Positions 15,690-26,700 of a DNA stretch of 64,000 nt are shown here, piece by piece. The DNA comes from Pseudomonas sp. PB106 (GTDB lineage: Bacteria; Pseudomonadota; Gammaproteobacteria; Pseudomonadales; Pseudomonadaceae), in assembly GCF_009764645.1 (NCBI RefSeq), contig NZ_RWIM01000118.1, positions 21,987-85,986 on the forward strand, written 5' to 3'. Position 1 is the first letter of the stretch. Every line of letters begins with the position of its first letter. The notes under the pieces are model-generated. The model did not search any database and was not told where the DNA came from. It saw only the letters and a program-made list of their open reading frames with translations. The position numbers and the translations under genes are program-made.

Positions 15690-16886
15690 ATGTTCGAACT
15701 CGTAGACAACATCCCCGCAAGCCCGGTAATCAAAGTTATCGGTGTCGGCGGTGGCGGCGGCAACGCTGTCAACCACATGGTCAAGAGCAACATCGAAGGC
15801 GTTGAATTCATCTGCGCCAACACTGATGCTCAAGCGCTGAAAAACATCGGCGCGCGCACCATTCTGCAACTGGGTACCGGTGTGACCAAAGGTCTGGGCG
15901 CCGGCGCCAACCCTGAAGTAGGTCGTCAGGCCGCTCTCGAAGACCGTGAGCGCATTGCCGAAGTCCTGCAGGGCACCAACATGGTGTTCATCACCACTGG
16001 CATGGGCGGCGGTACCGGTACCGGTGCTGCGCCGATCATCGCCGAAGTGGCCAAGGAAATGGGCATTCTGACCGTTGCAGTCGTGACGCGTCCGTTCCCG
16101 TTCGAAGGCCGCAAGCGTATGCAGATCGCCGACGAAGGCATCCGCATGCTTTCCGAAAGCGTCGACTCGTTGATCACCATTCCCAACGAGAAGCTGCTGA
16201 CCATCCTCGGTAAAGACGCAAGCCTCTTGTCGGCTTTCGCCAAGGCTGACGATGTACTGGCTGGTGCCGTTCGCGGTATCTCCGACATCATCAAGCGTCC
16301 GGGCATGATCAACGTCGACTTCGCCGACGTGCGTACCGTGATGAGCGAAATGGGCATGGCGATGATGGGCACTGGCTGCGCCAGCGGTCCGAACCGTGCA
16401 CGTGAAGCGACCGAAGCGGCAATCCGCAACCCGTTGCTGGAAGACGTGAACCTGCAAGGTGCACGCGGCATCCTGGTGAACATCACCGCCGGTCCTGACC
16501 TGTCCCTGGGTGAGTACTCCGACGTGGGTTCGATCATCGAAGCCTTCGCTTCCGAGCACGCGATGGTCAAGGTCGGTACCGTTATCGATCCGGACATGCG
16601 CGACGAACTGCACGTTACCGTGGTTGCCACGGGTCTGGGCGCGAAAATCGAGAAGCCTGTGAAGGTCATCGACAACACCGTTCACACTTCCATGGCTGCC
16701 TCCCAGGTACAACAACCGGCTCCGGCCCGTCAGGAAGCGCCAGCGGTGAACTACCGTGATCTGGACCGTCCGACCGTCATGCGCAACCAGGCTCAGGCCG
16801 GTGCTGCGGCTGCCGCGAAGATGAATCCGCAAGATGATCTGGATTACCTGGACATCCCGGCATTCCTGCGTCGTCAGGCCGATTGA
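15690..16886 (+). CDS. ftsZ: Cell division GTPase FtsZ
   Basis: Tubulin-like GTPase that forms the Z ring. 398 residues: N-terminal KVIGVGGGGGNAVNHM, the tubulin signature GGGTGTGA at residues 106-113, the NVDFADVRTVM T7-loop segment near 207, a variable linker rich in Gln, Ala and Pro, and the conserved C-terminal peptide DYLDIPAFLRRQAD that binds FtsA and ZipA. Strong ribosome site AAGGAGAGGG before the ATG. Confidence 0.98.
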   Translation: MFELVDNIPASPVIKVIGVGGGGGNAVNHMVKSNIEGVEFICANTDAQALKNIGARTILQLGTGVTKGLGAGANPEVGRQAALEDRERIAEVLQGTNMVFITTGMGGGTGTGAAPIIAEVAKEMGILTVAVVTRPFPFEGRKRMQIADEGIRMLSESVDSLITIPNEKLLTILGKDASLLSAFAKADDVLAGAVRGISDIIKRPGMINVDFADVRTVMSEMGMAMMGTGCASGPNRAREATEAAIRNPLLEDVNLQGARGILVNITAGPDLSLGEYSDVGSIIEAFASEHAMVKVGTVIDPDMRDELHVTVVATGLGAKIEKPVKVIDNTVHTSMAASQVQQPAPARQEAPAVNYRDLDRPTVMRNQAQAGAAAAAKMNPQDDLDYLDIPAFLRRQAD

Positions 16887-16935
16887 TGGAATGTATCAGG
16901 GCTATGAAGGTGATTGGTGTTCAGCAAAGGCATGG

Positions 16936-16945
16936 TCTGCTATCA
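16936..16945 (+). promoter_or_regulatory. Possible lpxC promoter -10 element
   Basis: TATCAT at about 16940-16945 in the 112-base ftsZ-lpxC gap resembles a sigma70 -10 box, with a weak -35 match (TGTTCA) 17 bases upstream. lpxC commonly has its own promoter downstream of ftsZ. The match is modest. Confidence 0.3.
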
Positions 16946-16962
16946 TCGCCAGCCTTTGTTGA

Positions 16963-17910
<948 letters not shown>

Positions 17911-17934
17911 GTAAAAAACCTCTCTAGTTTTTTG

Positions 17935-17962
17935 AAGGCCATCCTCGGATGGCCTTTTTTTA
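17935..17962 (+). terminator. Rho-independent terminator after lpxC
   Basis: AAGGCCATCC, two bases, GGATGGCCTT, then a run of T. The perfect ten-base arms and the T-run mark the end of the dcw transcript. Confidence 0.92.
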
Positions 17963-17990
17963 TGCCTGTGGTTTTTGTGTTGCCTGAGCT

Positions 17991-18093
17991 GGCCCTATCG
18001 CTGGCAAGCCAGCTCCCACAGTTTCCAAGGTGAAACACAAATTTCGAATACGCCAAAAATCCCTGTGGGAGCTGGCTTGCCAGCGATGGGGCC
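17991..18093. repeat. REP-type inverted pair (GCTGGCTTGCCAGC family)
   Basis: Two head-to-head copies of a REP-like unit: the arm at 17997-18021 is the reverse complement of 18063-18087 over 25 bases, and flanking GGCCC / GGGCC extend it. It sits between the converging lpxC and diguanylate cyclase genes, the usual place for REP doublets. Confidence 0.85.
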
Positions 18094-18112
18094 GGTGAGG
18101 CCAACACATCTG

Positions 18113-19621
18113 TCAGGTTGCGACTACCACCCGATTCCGCCCACCTTCCTTGGCCTGATACAACGCCTTATCCGCCGCAAACAACAGCTGCTCCAGCGTC
18201 ATCTCACTCGCCGCCGTCCATGTGGCGATGCCAATGCTCACCGTCATCGGCCGCTCAGCCCCTTCAACCAGCGGCAATTGCTCCACTGCCTGGCGAATAT
18301 GCTCGGCAATCATCTGCGCGCCATGACCATCAGTCTCGGCCAGAATCACCGAAAACTCCTCGCCGCCATAACGCGCGACCAAATCCGCCGGTCGTCGCAC
18401 ATTGTCAGTGATGACCTTGGCCAGTGCCTTCAACGCTTGATCACCAGCCTGATGCCCATGCCGGTCGTTGAACGCCTTGAAATGGTCGGCATCGATCATC
18501 ATTACCGACATCGGTCTGCCCGAACGCTGGGCGCGAAACCACTCGTGACGCAGCGATTGATCAAGCATCCGACGATTGGCTACACCGGTCAGCGCATCAG
18601 TCGCGGCCAATTGCGCCAGTCCGCGCTCGGCACGCTGGCGTCGGCGCAGTTCACGGGCCAGCAGCCAGGTCAGCCAAAGCAAGCCCACGCAGAGTACGCC
18701 GGTGGCACCGCTGATCAGCATCGCAGTTCGGCGCCAAGTCGCGAACACCTCGTCGCTGGACAGCGCGACCATCACCGTCAGCGGCAAGTTGCCGACCCGC
18801 GAATAGGTATAGAGGCGCTGTTGATGGTCCATGCTCGACGTACTGGTGAAACTGCCATTGCCATCGGGGTCGCGCAGGATTCGTATCACGTTGGGTCGAT
18901 TGCCGAAGTTCTTGCCGATCGAATCACTCTGCAGATAAGGCTTCTGCGCCAGCAGCACGCCGTCGTGGTCAATGATGTTCAGCGTGCTGCCCCTGCCGAT
19001 GTCGAGGCTGTTGAACAACTGATCGAAGTAGTCGAGCTTCATCGAGGCTACAGCCACCCCGGCGAACTCTCCGGTCTCCGTCGAAATCCTGCGGCTGAAA
19101 CTGATTCGCCACTGATTGGCCTCGTCGCAGTCGCAACGGGTCTTGAACGGACGGCTGATAAACATACCGACATCGCGGTTAAACGCGTGGGCGAGGAAGT
19201 AGTCGCGGTCGGCGAAATTGCCCGGTTTCGGCTCGACCCGCGATGAGTCGGCGACCACGTCGCCATGCTTGTCGAGCAGCAGAATATCGCCCTTGAAGCG
19301 CGCGGTGGTTGAGCGGTCGAACAGCGCTAGATGGCGTATTTGCGGCGAGACGTCTTGCAGGTCATCGCGCTGGGCGGCGGCGATCAGGCCTTGCAGGGTC
19401 AGGTCATACAGCTCGACAGTGCGCAGCACATCGGCGTCGATCAGTTGAGCGATGGTGGTGGCACTGCGGGTTGCCGATTCGCGGGCATTGGCGTGCTCGC
19501 GGATCAGCAGGAAGGTAACGATGCACACAATCGCGATCACGGTCAGCAAACTGCCGCAGATCAGCAGCAGCTCGGGGCGTCCGGTCTTGCCCGAAACGGG
19601 CGGGGTGCGGCTCGCGATCAT
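18113..19621 (-). CDS. Diguanylate cyclase with dCACHE-type periplasmic sensor
   Basis: Makes cyclic di-GMP from two GTP. 502 residues: N-terminal membrane segment near 18-42, a periplasmic PDC/dCACHE-like sensor of about 240 residues (the DRDYFLAH and INQW/SFSRR-type motifs of this fold are visible), a second membrane segment near 295-318, then a GGDEF domain with the active site GGEEF at 419-423. An RPAD I-site sits five residues before it, so product inhibition is probably intact. No EAL domain. The sensed ligand cannot be told from sequence. Confidence 0.9.
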   Translation of the reverse strand: MIASRTPPVSGKTGRPELLLICGSLLTVIAIVCIVTFLLIREHANARESATRSATTIAQLIDADVLRTVELYDLTLQGLIAAAQRDDLQDVSPQIRHLALFDRSTTARFKGDILLLDKHGDVVADSSRVEPKPGNFADRDYFLAHAFNRDVGMFISRPFKTRCDCDEANQWRISFSRRISTETGEFAGVAVASMKLDYFDQLFNSLDIGRGSTLNIIDHDGVLLAQKPYLQSDSIGKNFGNRPNVIRILRDPDGNGSFTSTSSMDHQQRLYTYSRVGNLPLTVMVALSSDEVFATWRRTAMLISGATGVLCVGLLWLTWLLARELRRRQRAERGLAQLAATDALTGVANRRMLDQSLRHEWFRAQRSGRPMSVMMIDADHFKAFNDRHGHQAGDQALKALAKVITDNVRRPADLVARYGGEEFSVILAETDGHGAQMIAEHIRQAVEQLPLVEGAERPMTVSIGIATWTAASEMTLEQLLFAADKALYQAKEGGRNRVVVAT

Positions 19622-19670
19622 GATGGGATGTCGGTTGGGGGGAGGTCTTGTAAGCGTAGTTGCACTCCCG

Positions 19671-19745
19671 TAGGAGCTGCCGAAGGCTGCGATCTTTTGA
19701 TCTTGCTTCTAAAAATCAAAAGATCGCAGCCTGCGGCAGCTCCTA
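19671..19745. repeat. REP-type inverted pair (TAGGAGCTGCCGAAGG family)
   Basis: TAGGAGCTGCCGAAGGCTGC and its near reverse complement face each other around a TTTTGATC core. The same unit recurs at 21607-21635, within 28485-28560 and at the end of the window, so it is a dispersed element. It lies between the start of the cyclase gene and the end of the porin gene. Confidence 0.85.
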
Positions 19746-19762
19746 CAGTTTCAGCGCCGATC

Positions 19763-21085
19763 TTAGAAGACGTTGATCGGGTAGTCGATGATCACCCGGT
19801 ATTCATCGGTGTCGGTGTCAATCGCGCCGTAACCATTGCCACCCCGATTGGTTGCCCATTGCAGCCGTACCGCCAGATCTTTGGCCTGGCCACTCTGCAC
19901 GACGTACTTCAAATCGATATCGCGTTCCCAGTGCTTGGCGTTGCGACCTTCAGCGCTGTACCAGTTGGCGTAACCCTGGCTGTCGGGGTCAGCCTTGGTC
20001 AAATCCACCGTGCCGCGCGAGTAGGACAGCGCCGAGGTCAGGCCCGGCACGCCGACACCGGCAAAGTCATAGGCGTATTTGAGCTTCCACGAACGCTCGT
20101 TGGGGCCGTTGAAGTCCGAGTACTGCTGCGAGTTGTCCAGATAAACGCTGTCGCCCTGGCTGATGTAGTCGAACGGCGTATTACCGTTAACCCTCTGATA
20201 GGCGGCGGTAACGCTGTGATGACCGACGCCAACGGTGAAATGCAGGCTGTAGGTGTTGTTGTCGATGTTGCCGAGCAGCGCATCACCAGTGTCTTGCGTG
20301 TGATAGAAGTGCAGGCCCGGATTCAGGCTGACCAGATCGTTCCACTGCCAAGTGTAATCCAGGTCGTAGTAGTACTGGTTCCAGATGTCCTTCAGCTCGG
20401 AGGCATACAGACTGCTGGTCAGGCCTTCGACACCGCTCCAGGCCACGCCAGCCCAGTTCAGGTGCTGGCTCTCATCGCCATCGGCCAAGGTGCCGTAGGA
20501 AGTGCCGATGCGGGTATGACCGCTCTGGTTATACGGCTTGGTGAAACTGGCCTGGCCACCCTCGATCAGCCAGCCGTCGAAACTGTGGTTGCTCAGACTC
20601 ACACCACGAAAGGTCTGCGGCAGCATGCGCGTGTCACCGCCGGCAATGACCGGGTTGGTGAGGAACAGGTCACCGGCCTTCAACTCGGTATCGAACGCAC
20701 GCATTTTCAGCGTGCCGCCGGCGGTGGAGAACGACCCCGGTGCTTTGCCGTTGCCATCGCTGATCGGCAGGATGCTCGAACCGTCCGTGCCGCCACCGCC
20801 GTCGAGCTTCAGCCCGAGCATGGCGTGCGCATCGATGCCGAAGCCGACCGTGCCTTCGGTGTAACCCGACTGAAAGACCCCGAGAAAGCCTTGGCCCCAC
20901 TCGATGTTGTCGTCCGCTTGCTGCAGGCGGTTGCGATTCATGTAGTAGTTGCGGGCGTTGAGGTTGAGGCTCGAACCTTCGACGAAGCCTTCTTTGGCAG
21001 GCTCGTCAGCCTGAACGGCGGGAGCAATCGTTGCGGCAATTGCAATGAACAGCGGGGTGAAACGGACTGGGTAACGCACGTGCAA
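19763..21085 (-). CDS. OprD-family outer membrane porin
   Basis: Substrate-specific 18-strand outer-membrane porin of the OprD/OccD-OccK family, which takes up amino acids or small carboxylates. About 440 residues: a signal peptide ending near AVQADEP, the family's early [13 protein letters not shown] stretch, many alternating aromatic beta strands, and a terminal YPINVF strand ending in Phe as expected for BAM recognition. No ATG fits. A TTG at 21085 stands five bases after AAGGAG and is preferred; a GTG two codons in and a TTG at 21103 are alternatives. The substrate is not evident. Confidence 0.9.
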   Translation of the reverse strand: MHVRYPVRFTPLFIAIAATIAPAVQADEPAKEGFVEGSSLNLNARNYYMNRNRLQQADDNIEWGQGFLGVFQSGYTEGTVGFGIDAHAMLGLKLDGGGGTDGSSILPISDGNGKAPGSFSTAGGTLKMRAFDTELKAGDLFLTNPVIAGGDTRMLPQTFRGVSLSNHSFDGWLIEGGQASFTKPYNQSGHTRIGTSYGTLADGDESQHLNWAGVAWSGVEGLTSSLYASELKDIWNQYYYDLDYTWQWNDLVSLNPGLHFYHTQDTGDALLGNIDNNTYSLHFTVGVGHHSVTAAYQRVNGNTPFDYISQGDSVYLDNSQQYSDFNGPNERSWKLKYAYDFAGVGVPGLTSALSYSRGTVDLTKADPDSQGYANWYSAEGRNAKHWERDIDLKYVVQSGQAKDLAVRLQWATNRGGNGYGAIDTDTDEYRVIIDYPINVF

Positions 21086-21180
21086 TGGAGCTCCTTGGGT
21101 CAACTGGCGCCTCTATCTTTTGAGGCGCTCGATGTTTCTTGTTGTTACAGACGAACCAAACCGCTTTCAAACCACAACGA

Positions 21181-21207
21181 AAAAAGGCCGCTGAAAGGCA
21201 GCGGCCT
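21181..21207 (-). terminator. Terminator after the small exported protein gene
   Basis: On the minus strand AGGCCGCTG, a five-base loop, CAGCGGCCT and a run of T. It ends the transcript of the small gene at 21277-21498 and separates it from the porin gene. Confidence 0.88.
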
Positions 21208-21276
21208 GGAATGACGACGGTTGAACGGGAAGAGCCAAACAACCGCGTCGAGGGAAACAGTTTTGCGGGGAGCGGC

Positions 21277-21498
21277 TCAGCTGTCTTTTTCCAGCGATTG
21301 AGCCTGGGAAGTGGCAGCCTGCGGGGCTTGCGTGGCGTTTTGCGCCTTGGCCATCACTTCAGCCTGATACTGATCGTAAGCCTGAGCGCGAGCGACGTTG
21401 TGCGCCACGAACGACTGCGATTCTTCAGCCATCGCCATCGGCGACAGGATCAATGAGGACAAAACGAACGCGCTGGCAATACCCATACTGTTGGACAT
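21277..21498 (-). CDS. Small exported protein of unknown function
   Basis: A 73-residue product with a clear Sec signal peptide (hydrophobic core near residues 7-22, cleavage after MAMA). The mature part is about 49 residues, rich in Ala, Gln and Ser, and probably helical. A GAAGG ribosome site eight bases before the ATG and a dedicated terminator show that it is a real one-gene unit. I do not recognise a named family. Confidence 0.75.
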   Translation of the reverse strand: MSNSMGIASAFVLSSLILSPMAMAEESQSFVAHNVARAQAYDQYQAEVMAKAQNATQAPQAATSQAQSLEKDS

Positions 21499-21606
21499 CT
21501 TGAAAACCTTCTCGCTTGGCGAGTGCTGTTTGGTGCGGGCAAAGATAAGGTTGCCGGGCGTTGGGAAACAGCGTGATTTTCATAAATGACTGTTACAGCA
21601 AAAGCA

Positions 21607-21635
21607 AAGATCGCGGCCTTCGGCAGCTCCTACAG
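21607..21635. repeat. Single REP-type unit
   Basis: One copy of the GATCGC-GGCCTTCGGCAGCTCCTACAG unit also present at 19671-19745, here without a partner arm. Confidence 0.65.
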
Positions 21636-21646
21636 GGGAAGATGTT

Positions 21647-21731
21647 GATCGTTCCCACGCTCTGCGTGGGAATGCCGCCCGGGACGCAGAGCGTCACTGG
21701 ATACATTCCCACGCGGAGCGTGGGAACGATC
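21647..21731. repeat. Triple-hairpin dispersed repeat (GATCGTTCCCACGC element)
   Basis: Outer 14-base perfect inverted repeat GATCGTTCCCACGC / GCGTGGGAACGATC enclosing three hairpins: TTCCCACGC-TCT-GCGTGGGAA, GACGC-AGA-GCGTC and TTCCCACGC-GGA-GCGTGGGAA. I recognise this as a common Pseudomonas intergenic repeat. It lies 13 bases beyond the histidine kinase stop and could act as a transcript end for that operon. Confidence 0.8.
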
Positions 21732-21743
21732 GGTGGAGGAGGG

Positions 21744-23108
21744 TCAGACAGGCAGATAGATACCAAAGGTATTCATGCCTCGATCACTGCGCACAAACAC
21801 ATCTCCACCATGCATCAGCGCAATCGCTTTAACGATCGCCAATCCCAACCCATGGTTATTGCCACTGTTACTGCGCGACGCATCCACCCGGTAAAACCGT
21901 TCGAACAACCGTGGCAAATGCTCGCTGGCAATCGGCGATCCCGGGTTGGCCACACCAATACTCACCTGATGCGCTTCAACCTCAATCCGCACCTCGATCA
22001 CCTGACCCGCCTCGGTGTGCTGCACCGCATTGCTCAGCAAGTTGATCAACGCCCGGCGCAAATGCGCGACTTCAATCTGTACCAGCGCATCACCGCTGAC
22101 CTGCACCTGAACCTGCGCATCTTCAAGAATGAAATCCAGATATTCCAGGGTCGTCGCCACTTCATCCGCCAGCGATGTCGATGTGAGTTTGGTCGCCTTA
22201 TTACCCTGGTCCGCGCTGGCGAGAAACAGCATGTCATTGATGATCGAACGCAACCGCTCCAGCTCTTCCAGATTGGATTGCAGCACCTCGAAATAATGTT
22301 CGGCGGAACGCCCACGGGTCAGCGCTACTTGCGTCTGGCCGATCAGATTGGTCAGCGGGGAACGCAATTCATGAGCGACGTCGGCGTTGAACGATTCCAG
22401 TCGCGAATAGGCCAGTTCGACCCGTTCCAGCGTCGAGTTGAACGAGTCGACAAACTGCTCAAGCTCCGGTGGCAGCGGCGACAAACGCAAGCGACCGGCC
22501 CTGAGCGGTGGCGCCAGTCGTTGTGCTTCGTGGGAGAGTTTGATCAGTGGCTTGAGGCCGATCCGCGCCACCCAATAACCCAGCGCGGACGCCATCAGCA
22601 CCCCGACAATCGCCAGGCCGATCAACGCGATCAACAGGTTGTGTTGCGTCTCATGAAAAGTATCGGTGTCGATGCCGATCATGAAGCGCAGCGGCGGGCG
22701 CTGATCCTTGGCCGGGAATTCGCTGACCAGCACCTTCAGCGGATAAGGCTGCCCCGGCAGTTGCAAATCGCGCATGCCCAGCGGCCCATTGGTGATCTCG
22801 CGGATCTGCGGCGTGAGGTTGCCGTATTCGTATTGCGGATCGCCGCTGCTGATCCAGAAACTGATGCGCTTGTCTTCTTCGCCGAGCAGTTTGAGTTTGT
22901 TGTTGATCTTCACCCAGTGCTCGGGTGTGCCGAAGCGGCCAACGGTGGATTCGAGCACGCTGTAACGCGCGTCCAACTCGGCTTCCGGGAGCAATCCCAA
23001 ACCTTTGTCGACCTGCTGATACAACGCGCCGCCGATCAACAGAAACACCAGCAGCGCCACCAGCGTGAACATACCGCTAAGGCGTAGCGCAATCGAATTA
23101 CTGGACAC
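21744..23108 (-). CDS. Heavy-metal-type sensor histidine kinase
   Basis: Membrane histidine kinase, partner of the regulator just upstream. About 454 residues: membrane segment near 12-32, periplasmic loop of about 130 residues, second membrane segment near 165-187, HAMP, HisKA with phospho-acceptor His246 in VAHELRSPLTN, and a HATPase domain with N box (LLSNAVQHT) and GLGLAIVKA G box. It resembles the CusS/CopS/IrlS class by layout and sequence. The start is a GTG overlapping the regulator's last codons; GTG at 23111 is the alternative. Confidence 0.88.
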   Translation of the reverse strand: MSSNSIALRLSGMFTLVALLVFLLIGGALYQQVDKGLGLLPEAELDARYSVLESTVGRFGTPEHWVKINNKLKLLGEEDKRISFWISSGDPQYEYGNLTPQIREITNGPLGMRDLQLPGQPYPLKVLVSEFPAKDQRPPLRFMIGIDTDTFHETQHNLLIALIGLAIVGVLMASALGYWVARIGLKPLIKLSHEAQRLAPPLRAGRLRLSPLPPELEQFVDSFNSTLERVELAYSRLESFNADVAHELRSPLTNLIGQTQVALTRGRSAEHYFEVLQSNLEELERLRSIINDMLFLASADQGNKATKLTSTSLADEVATTLEYLDFILEDAQVQVQVSGDALVQIEVAHLRRALINLLSNAVQHTEAGQVIEVRIEVEAHQVSIGVANPGSPIASEHLPRLFERFYRVDASRSNSGNNHGLGLAIVKAIALMHGGDVFVRSDRGMNTFGIYLPV

Positions 23109-23775
23109 CACGGCTCTCCAGCACATAACCCATGCCGCGAATGGTGTGCAGCAGTTTTTCGTCGAACGGCCCGTCGAGCTTGGCGCGCAGGCGTTTGATC
23201 GCCACTTCGACGACGTTGGCATCGCTGTCGAAATTGATGTCCCAGACCATCTCGGCAATCGCGGTTTTCGAGAGGATTTCACCTTGGCGGCGGGCGAGAA
23301 CACTGAGCAGTGAAAACTCTTTGGCCGTCAGATCCAGACGTGTGCCGGCGCGGGTCGCCTTGCGGCTGATCAGATCGATCCACAGGTCGGCGATGCTCAC
23401 TTGCACCGGTTCATGGCCGCCACTGCGCCGGGTCAGCGCTTGCAGGCGCGCGACCAGTTCGAGGAAGGAAAACGGTTTGCCGAGGTAATCGTCGGCACCG
23501 TCGCGCAAGCCCTTGATGCGGTCTTCGACACGCTCACGAGCGGTGAGCATGATCACCGGGGTTTGCTTGCGCGCACGTAACGCGCGCAGCACGCCGAAGC
23601 CATCGAGGCCCGGCAACATGACGTCGAGGACGATCACCGCGTAGTCGCTTTCCAGCGCCAGATGCAGACCCTCGACGCCGTCGCGGGCCAGATCCACGGT
23701 GTAACCCTGTTCCGTCAGACCGCGGTGCAGATAGTCCGCAGTTTTTTCCTCGTCTTCGATAATCAGAACGCGCAT
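23098..23775 (-). CDS. OmpR-family response regulator, heavy-metal type
   Basis: 225-residue DNA-binding regulator. Receiver domain with the acidic pocket IIEDEE near residue 5, phospho-acceptor Asp51 in VLDVMLPG, Thr in MLTARE near 80 and Lys in GKPFSFLEL near 101; C-terminal winged helix with LTAKEFSLL and the recognition-helix VVEVAIKRLRAKLD. It resembles CopR/IrlR/CusR regulators. Its end overlaps the kinase start and it begins eight bases after the RND gene, so it is in one operon with the pump it probably controls. Confidence 0.9.
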   Translation of the reverse strand: MRVLIIEDEEKTADYLHRGLTEQGYTVDLARDGVEGLHLALESDYAVIVLDVMLPGLDGFGVLRALRARKQTPVIMLTARERVEDRIKGLRDGADDYLGKPFSFLELVARLQALTRRSGGHEPVQVSIADLWIDLISRKATRAGTRLDLTAKEFSLLSVLARRQGEILSKTAIAEMVWDINFDSDANVVEVAIKRLRAKLDGPFDEKLLHTIRGMGYVLESRGVQ

Positions 23776-23783
23776 GACCCGCC

Positions 23784-26700
23784 TCAGTCTGTGGTCGCCA
23801 ACGCCGGCAGCGGCGCAGGTTTGGGTCTATGGAAAAGTCGCTCAAGCCACAAGTATATGACCGGCGTGGTGAACAGCGTCAGCATCTGGCTGACCAGCAA
23901 ACCGCCGACCACCGCGATCCCCAGCGGCTGGCGCAATTCCGCGCCGGTGCCATACCCGAGCATCAGCGGCAGCGCGCCGAGCAGGGCGGCGAGGGTGGTC
24001 ATGATGATCGGCCGGAACCGCGTGATGCACGCCTCGTAAATCGCCTCCTGCGGCGACAGGCCTCGGTGTCGCTGGGCTTCGAGGGCGAAGTCGATCATCA
24101 GGATGCCGTTCTTCTTGACGATACCGATCAGCAGCACCAGCCCGATCAAGGCCATGATCGAAAAGTCCTGGCCGCAGATCCACAGCATGATCACCGCGCC
24201 CAAGCCTGCTGCCGGCAATGTCGAAATGATCGTCAGCGGGTGCACGAAGCTTTCATAAAGCACACCGAGAATGATGTACACCGCCACCAGCGCCGCCAGA
24301 ATCAGCCACGGCTGACTGGCCAGCGAACTCTGGAACGCCTGCGCCGCGCCCTGGAAATTGCCGCTGATCGCTGTCGGCATGCCGATCTCGGCCTTGGCTT
24401 GATTGAGCAGAATCACCGCATCACCCAACGCCACGCCCGGCGCGAGGTTGAACGACAGGTTGGCCGCCGGGAACATGCCGTCATGGGCAATCGACAACGG
24501 GCCAATGGTCGGCGCATCGAATTTGGCCAGCGCCGACAGCGGCACCATCTCGCCACTCAGCGGCGAGCGCAGGTAGAAATAGTTGAGGCTTTCGGCCTTG
24601 CCGCGTTGCTTGGTGTCCAGCTCCAGAATCACGTTGTACTGGTTGACCTGGGTCTGGAATTCGTTGATCTGCCGTTGGCCGAAGGCGTCGTACAGCGCCT
24701 CGTCGACATCGCTCGCGGTCAGGCCGAAACGTGCGGCGGCGCTGCGATCGATGCTGATGTGGGTGATGCTGCCGCCCAGTTGCAGGTCGTTGGAAATGTC
24801 GCGGAACGCCGGGTTGCTGCGCAGTTTGTCCGTCAGGCGTTGCGTCCAGGTGGCGAGGGTCGCGCCGTCGTTACTCTTGAGCACGTATTGGTACTGCGCA
24901 CGGCTCGGGCCGGAGCTGAGGTTGATGTCCTGGCCGGCGCGCAGATAGAGGACGATGCCGGGGACTTTCATCAGTTGCGGGCGGATGCGGTCGATGAACT
25001 GGCTGGCTGAAACATCACGATCACCGCGTTTTTTCAGGGCGATCCAGAAGCGCCCGTTGGCGATGGTCTGGTTGCTGCCGGAGACACCGACCGAGTGGGA
25101 AAACGCCTGCACGGCCGGATCGGCGGCAACGATTTCGGCCATGGCCAAGTGTTTTTTCACCATGTCGCCGTAGGAAATATCCGCCGCGGCTTCGGTGGTG
25201 CCGAGGACGAAACCGGTGTCCTGCACCGGGAAGAATCCTTTCGGGATAAAGATGTAACCGCCGATAGCCATTGCCAGCGATAAGCCGAACACGCCGATCA
25301 TCAATTTCTGATGGGCAAGGGCACGACGCAGACCCTTCTCGTACCAACCCAGCAAACGCTCGCTGAAACCCGGTTTGTCGTGGGCATGATGCACCGGTTT
25401 GCGCATGAACAGTGCCGCCAGCGTCGGCGCCAGGGTCAGCGAGACCACCACGGAAATCATGATGGTCGAGGTCGCGGTCAGAGCGAATTCCTTGAACAGC
25501 CGCCCGACCACGCCGCCCATGAACAGCAGCGGAATAAACGCCGCCACCAGCGAAAAACTGATCGAGACCACGGTGAAACCGATCTCGCCGGCGCCCTTGA
25601 TCGCCGCTTCGCGCATGTCGTCGCCGGCCTCCAGATGCCGGTGGATGTTCTCCACCACCACAATCGCATCGTCGACCACAAATCCCACGGCGACGACGAT
25701 CGCCACCAGCGTCAGGTTATTCAGGCTGAAACCGAGGATATACATCAGGGCGAAACTGGCGATCAGCGACACGCCGAGCACCGCCGAAACAATCAAGGTC
25801 GCCGACAACTGACGCAGGAACAGCGCCATCACCGCGACCACCAGCATGATCGCGATCAACAGGGTGATCTCGACTTCGTGCAGGGATGCGCGAATGGTCT
25901 GGGTGCGGTCGATCAGGGTTTTCACTTGCACCGAGGCCGGCAACATCGCTTCAAGACCGGGCAGGGCGGCTTGAATACGATCGACGGTCTCGACGATGTT
26001 GGCGCCGGGCTGGCGCGAGATCACCAGGTTCACCCCGGGCCGGTCTCCTGCCCAGGCTTGCACGTAGGCATCTTCCGAACCGTTGACGACTTTGGCGACA
26101 TCGCGCAGGTGAACGGGGGCGCCATCCTTGTAGGAAACGATGAGTTGGCTGTAGTCCTCGGGGTGGAACAACTGGTCGTTGGTCGACAGCGTCGAGATGC
26201 TCGATTCGCCGTACAGCGCCCCTTTGGCGAGGTTGAGGCTGGTCTGCTGGATCGCCAGACGAATGTCAGCGAGGGTCAGGCCGATCGCCGCGAGTTTGTC
26301 CGCCGACGCTTGCACGCGGATCGCCGGACGTTGCTGACCGGTGATGTTGATTTGGCCTACGCCATCGATCTGACTGATCTGACGCGAGAGCAGGGTTTCC
26401 ACCAGATCGCTGAGTTCGGTGCCGGGCATTTGCGTCGAGCTGACGCTGAGGATCAGCACCGGGCTGTCGGCCGGGTTGACCTTCTTCCAGGTTGGCAGCG
26501 TCGGCATGTCCTTGGGCAGTTTGCCGGCGGCGGTGTTGATCGCCGCCTGGACTTCCTGCGCAGCGGTGTCGATGCTTTTATCGAGGGTGAATTGCAAGGT
26601 CAAAAGGCTTGAGCCCAGCGCACTGCTCGACGTCATCTGGGTCATGCCGGGGATGGCACTGAATTGCACCTCCAGCGGCGTGGCCACGGACGAAGCCATG

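Noticed and set aside
19331..21214. 627-codon plus-strand open frame
   Set aside because: Runs antisense to the diguanylate cyclase and porin, both well supported; compositional shadow.
25311..26612. 433-codon open frame antisense to the RND pump
   Set aside because: Shadow frame rich in His, Arg and Gln; the pump gene is certain.
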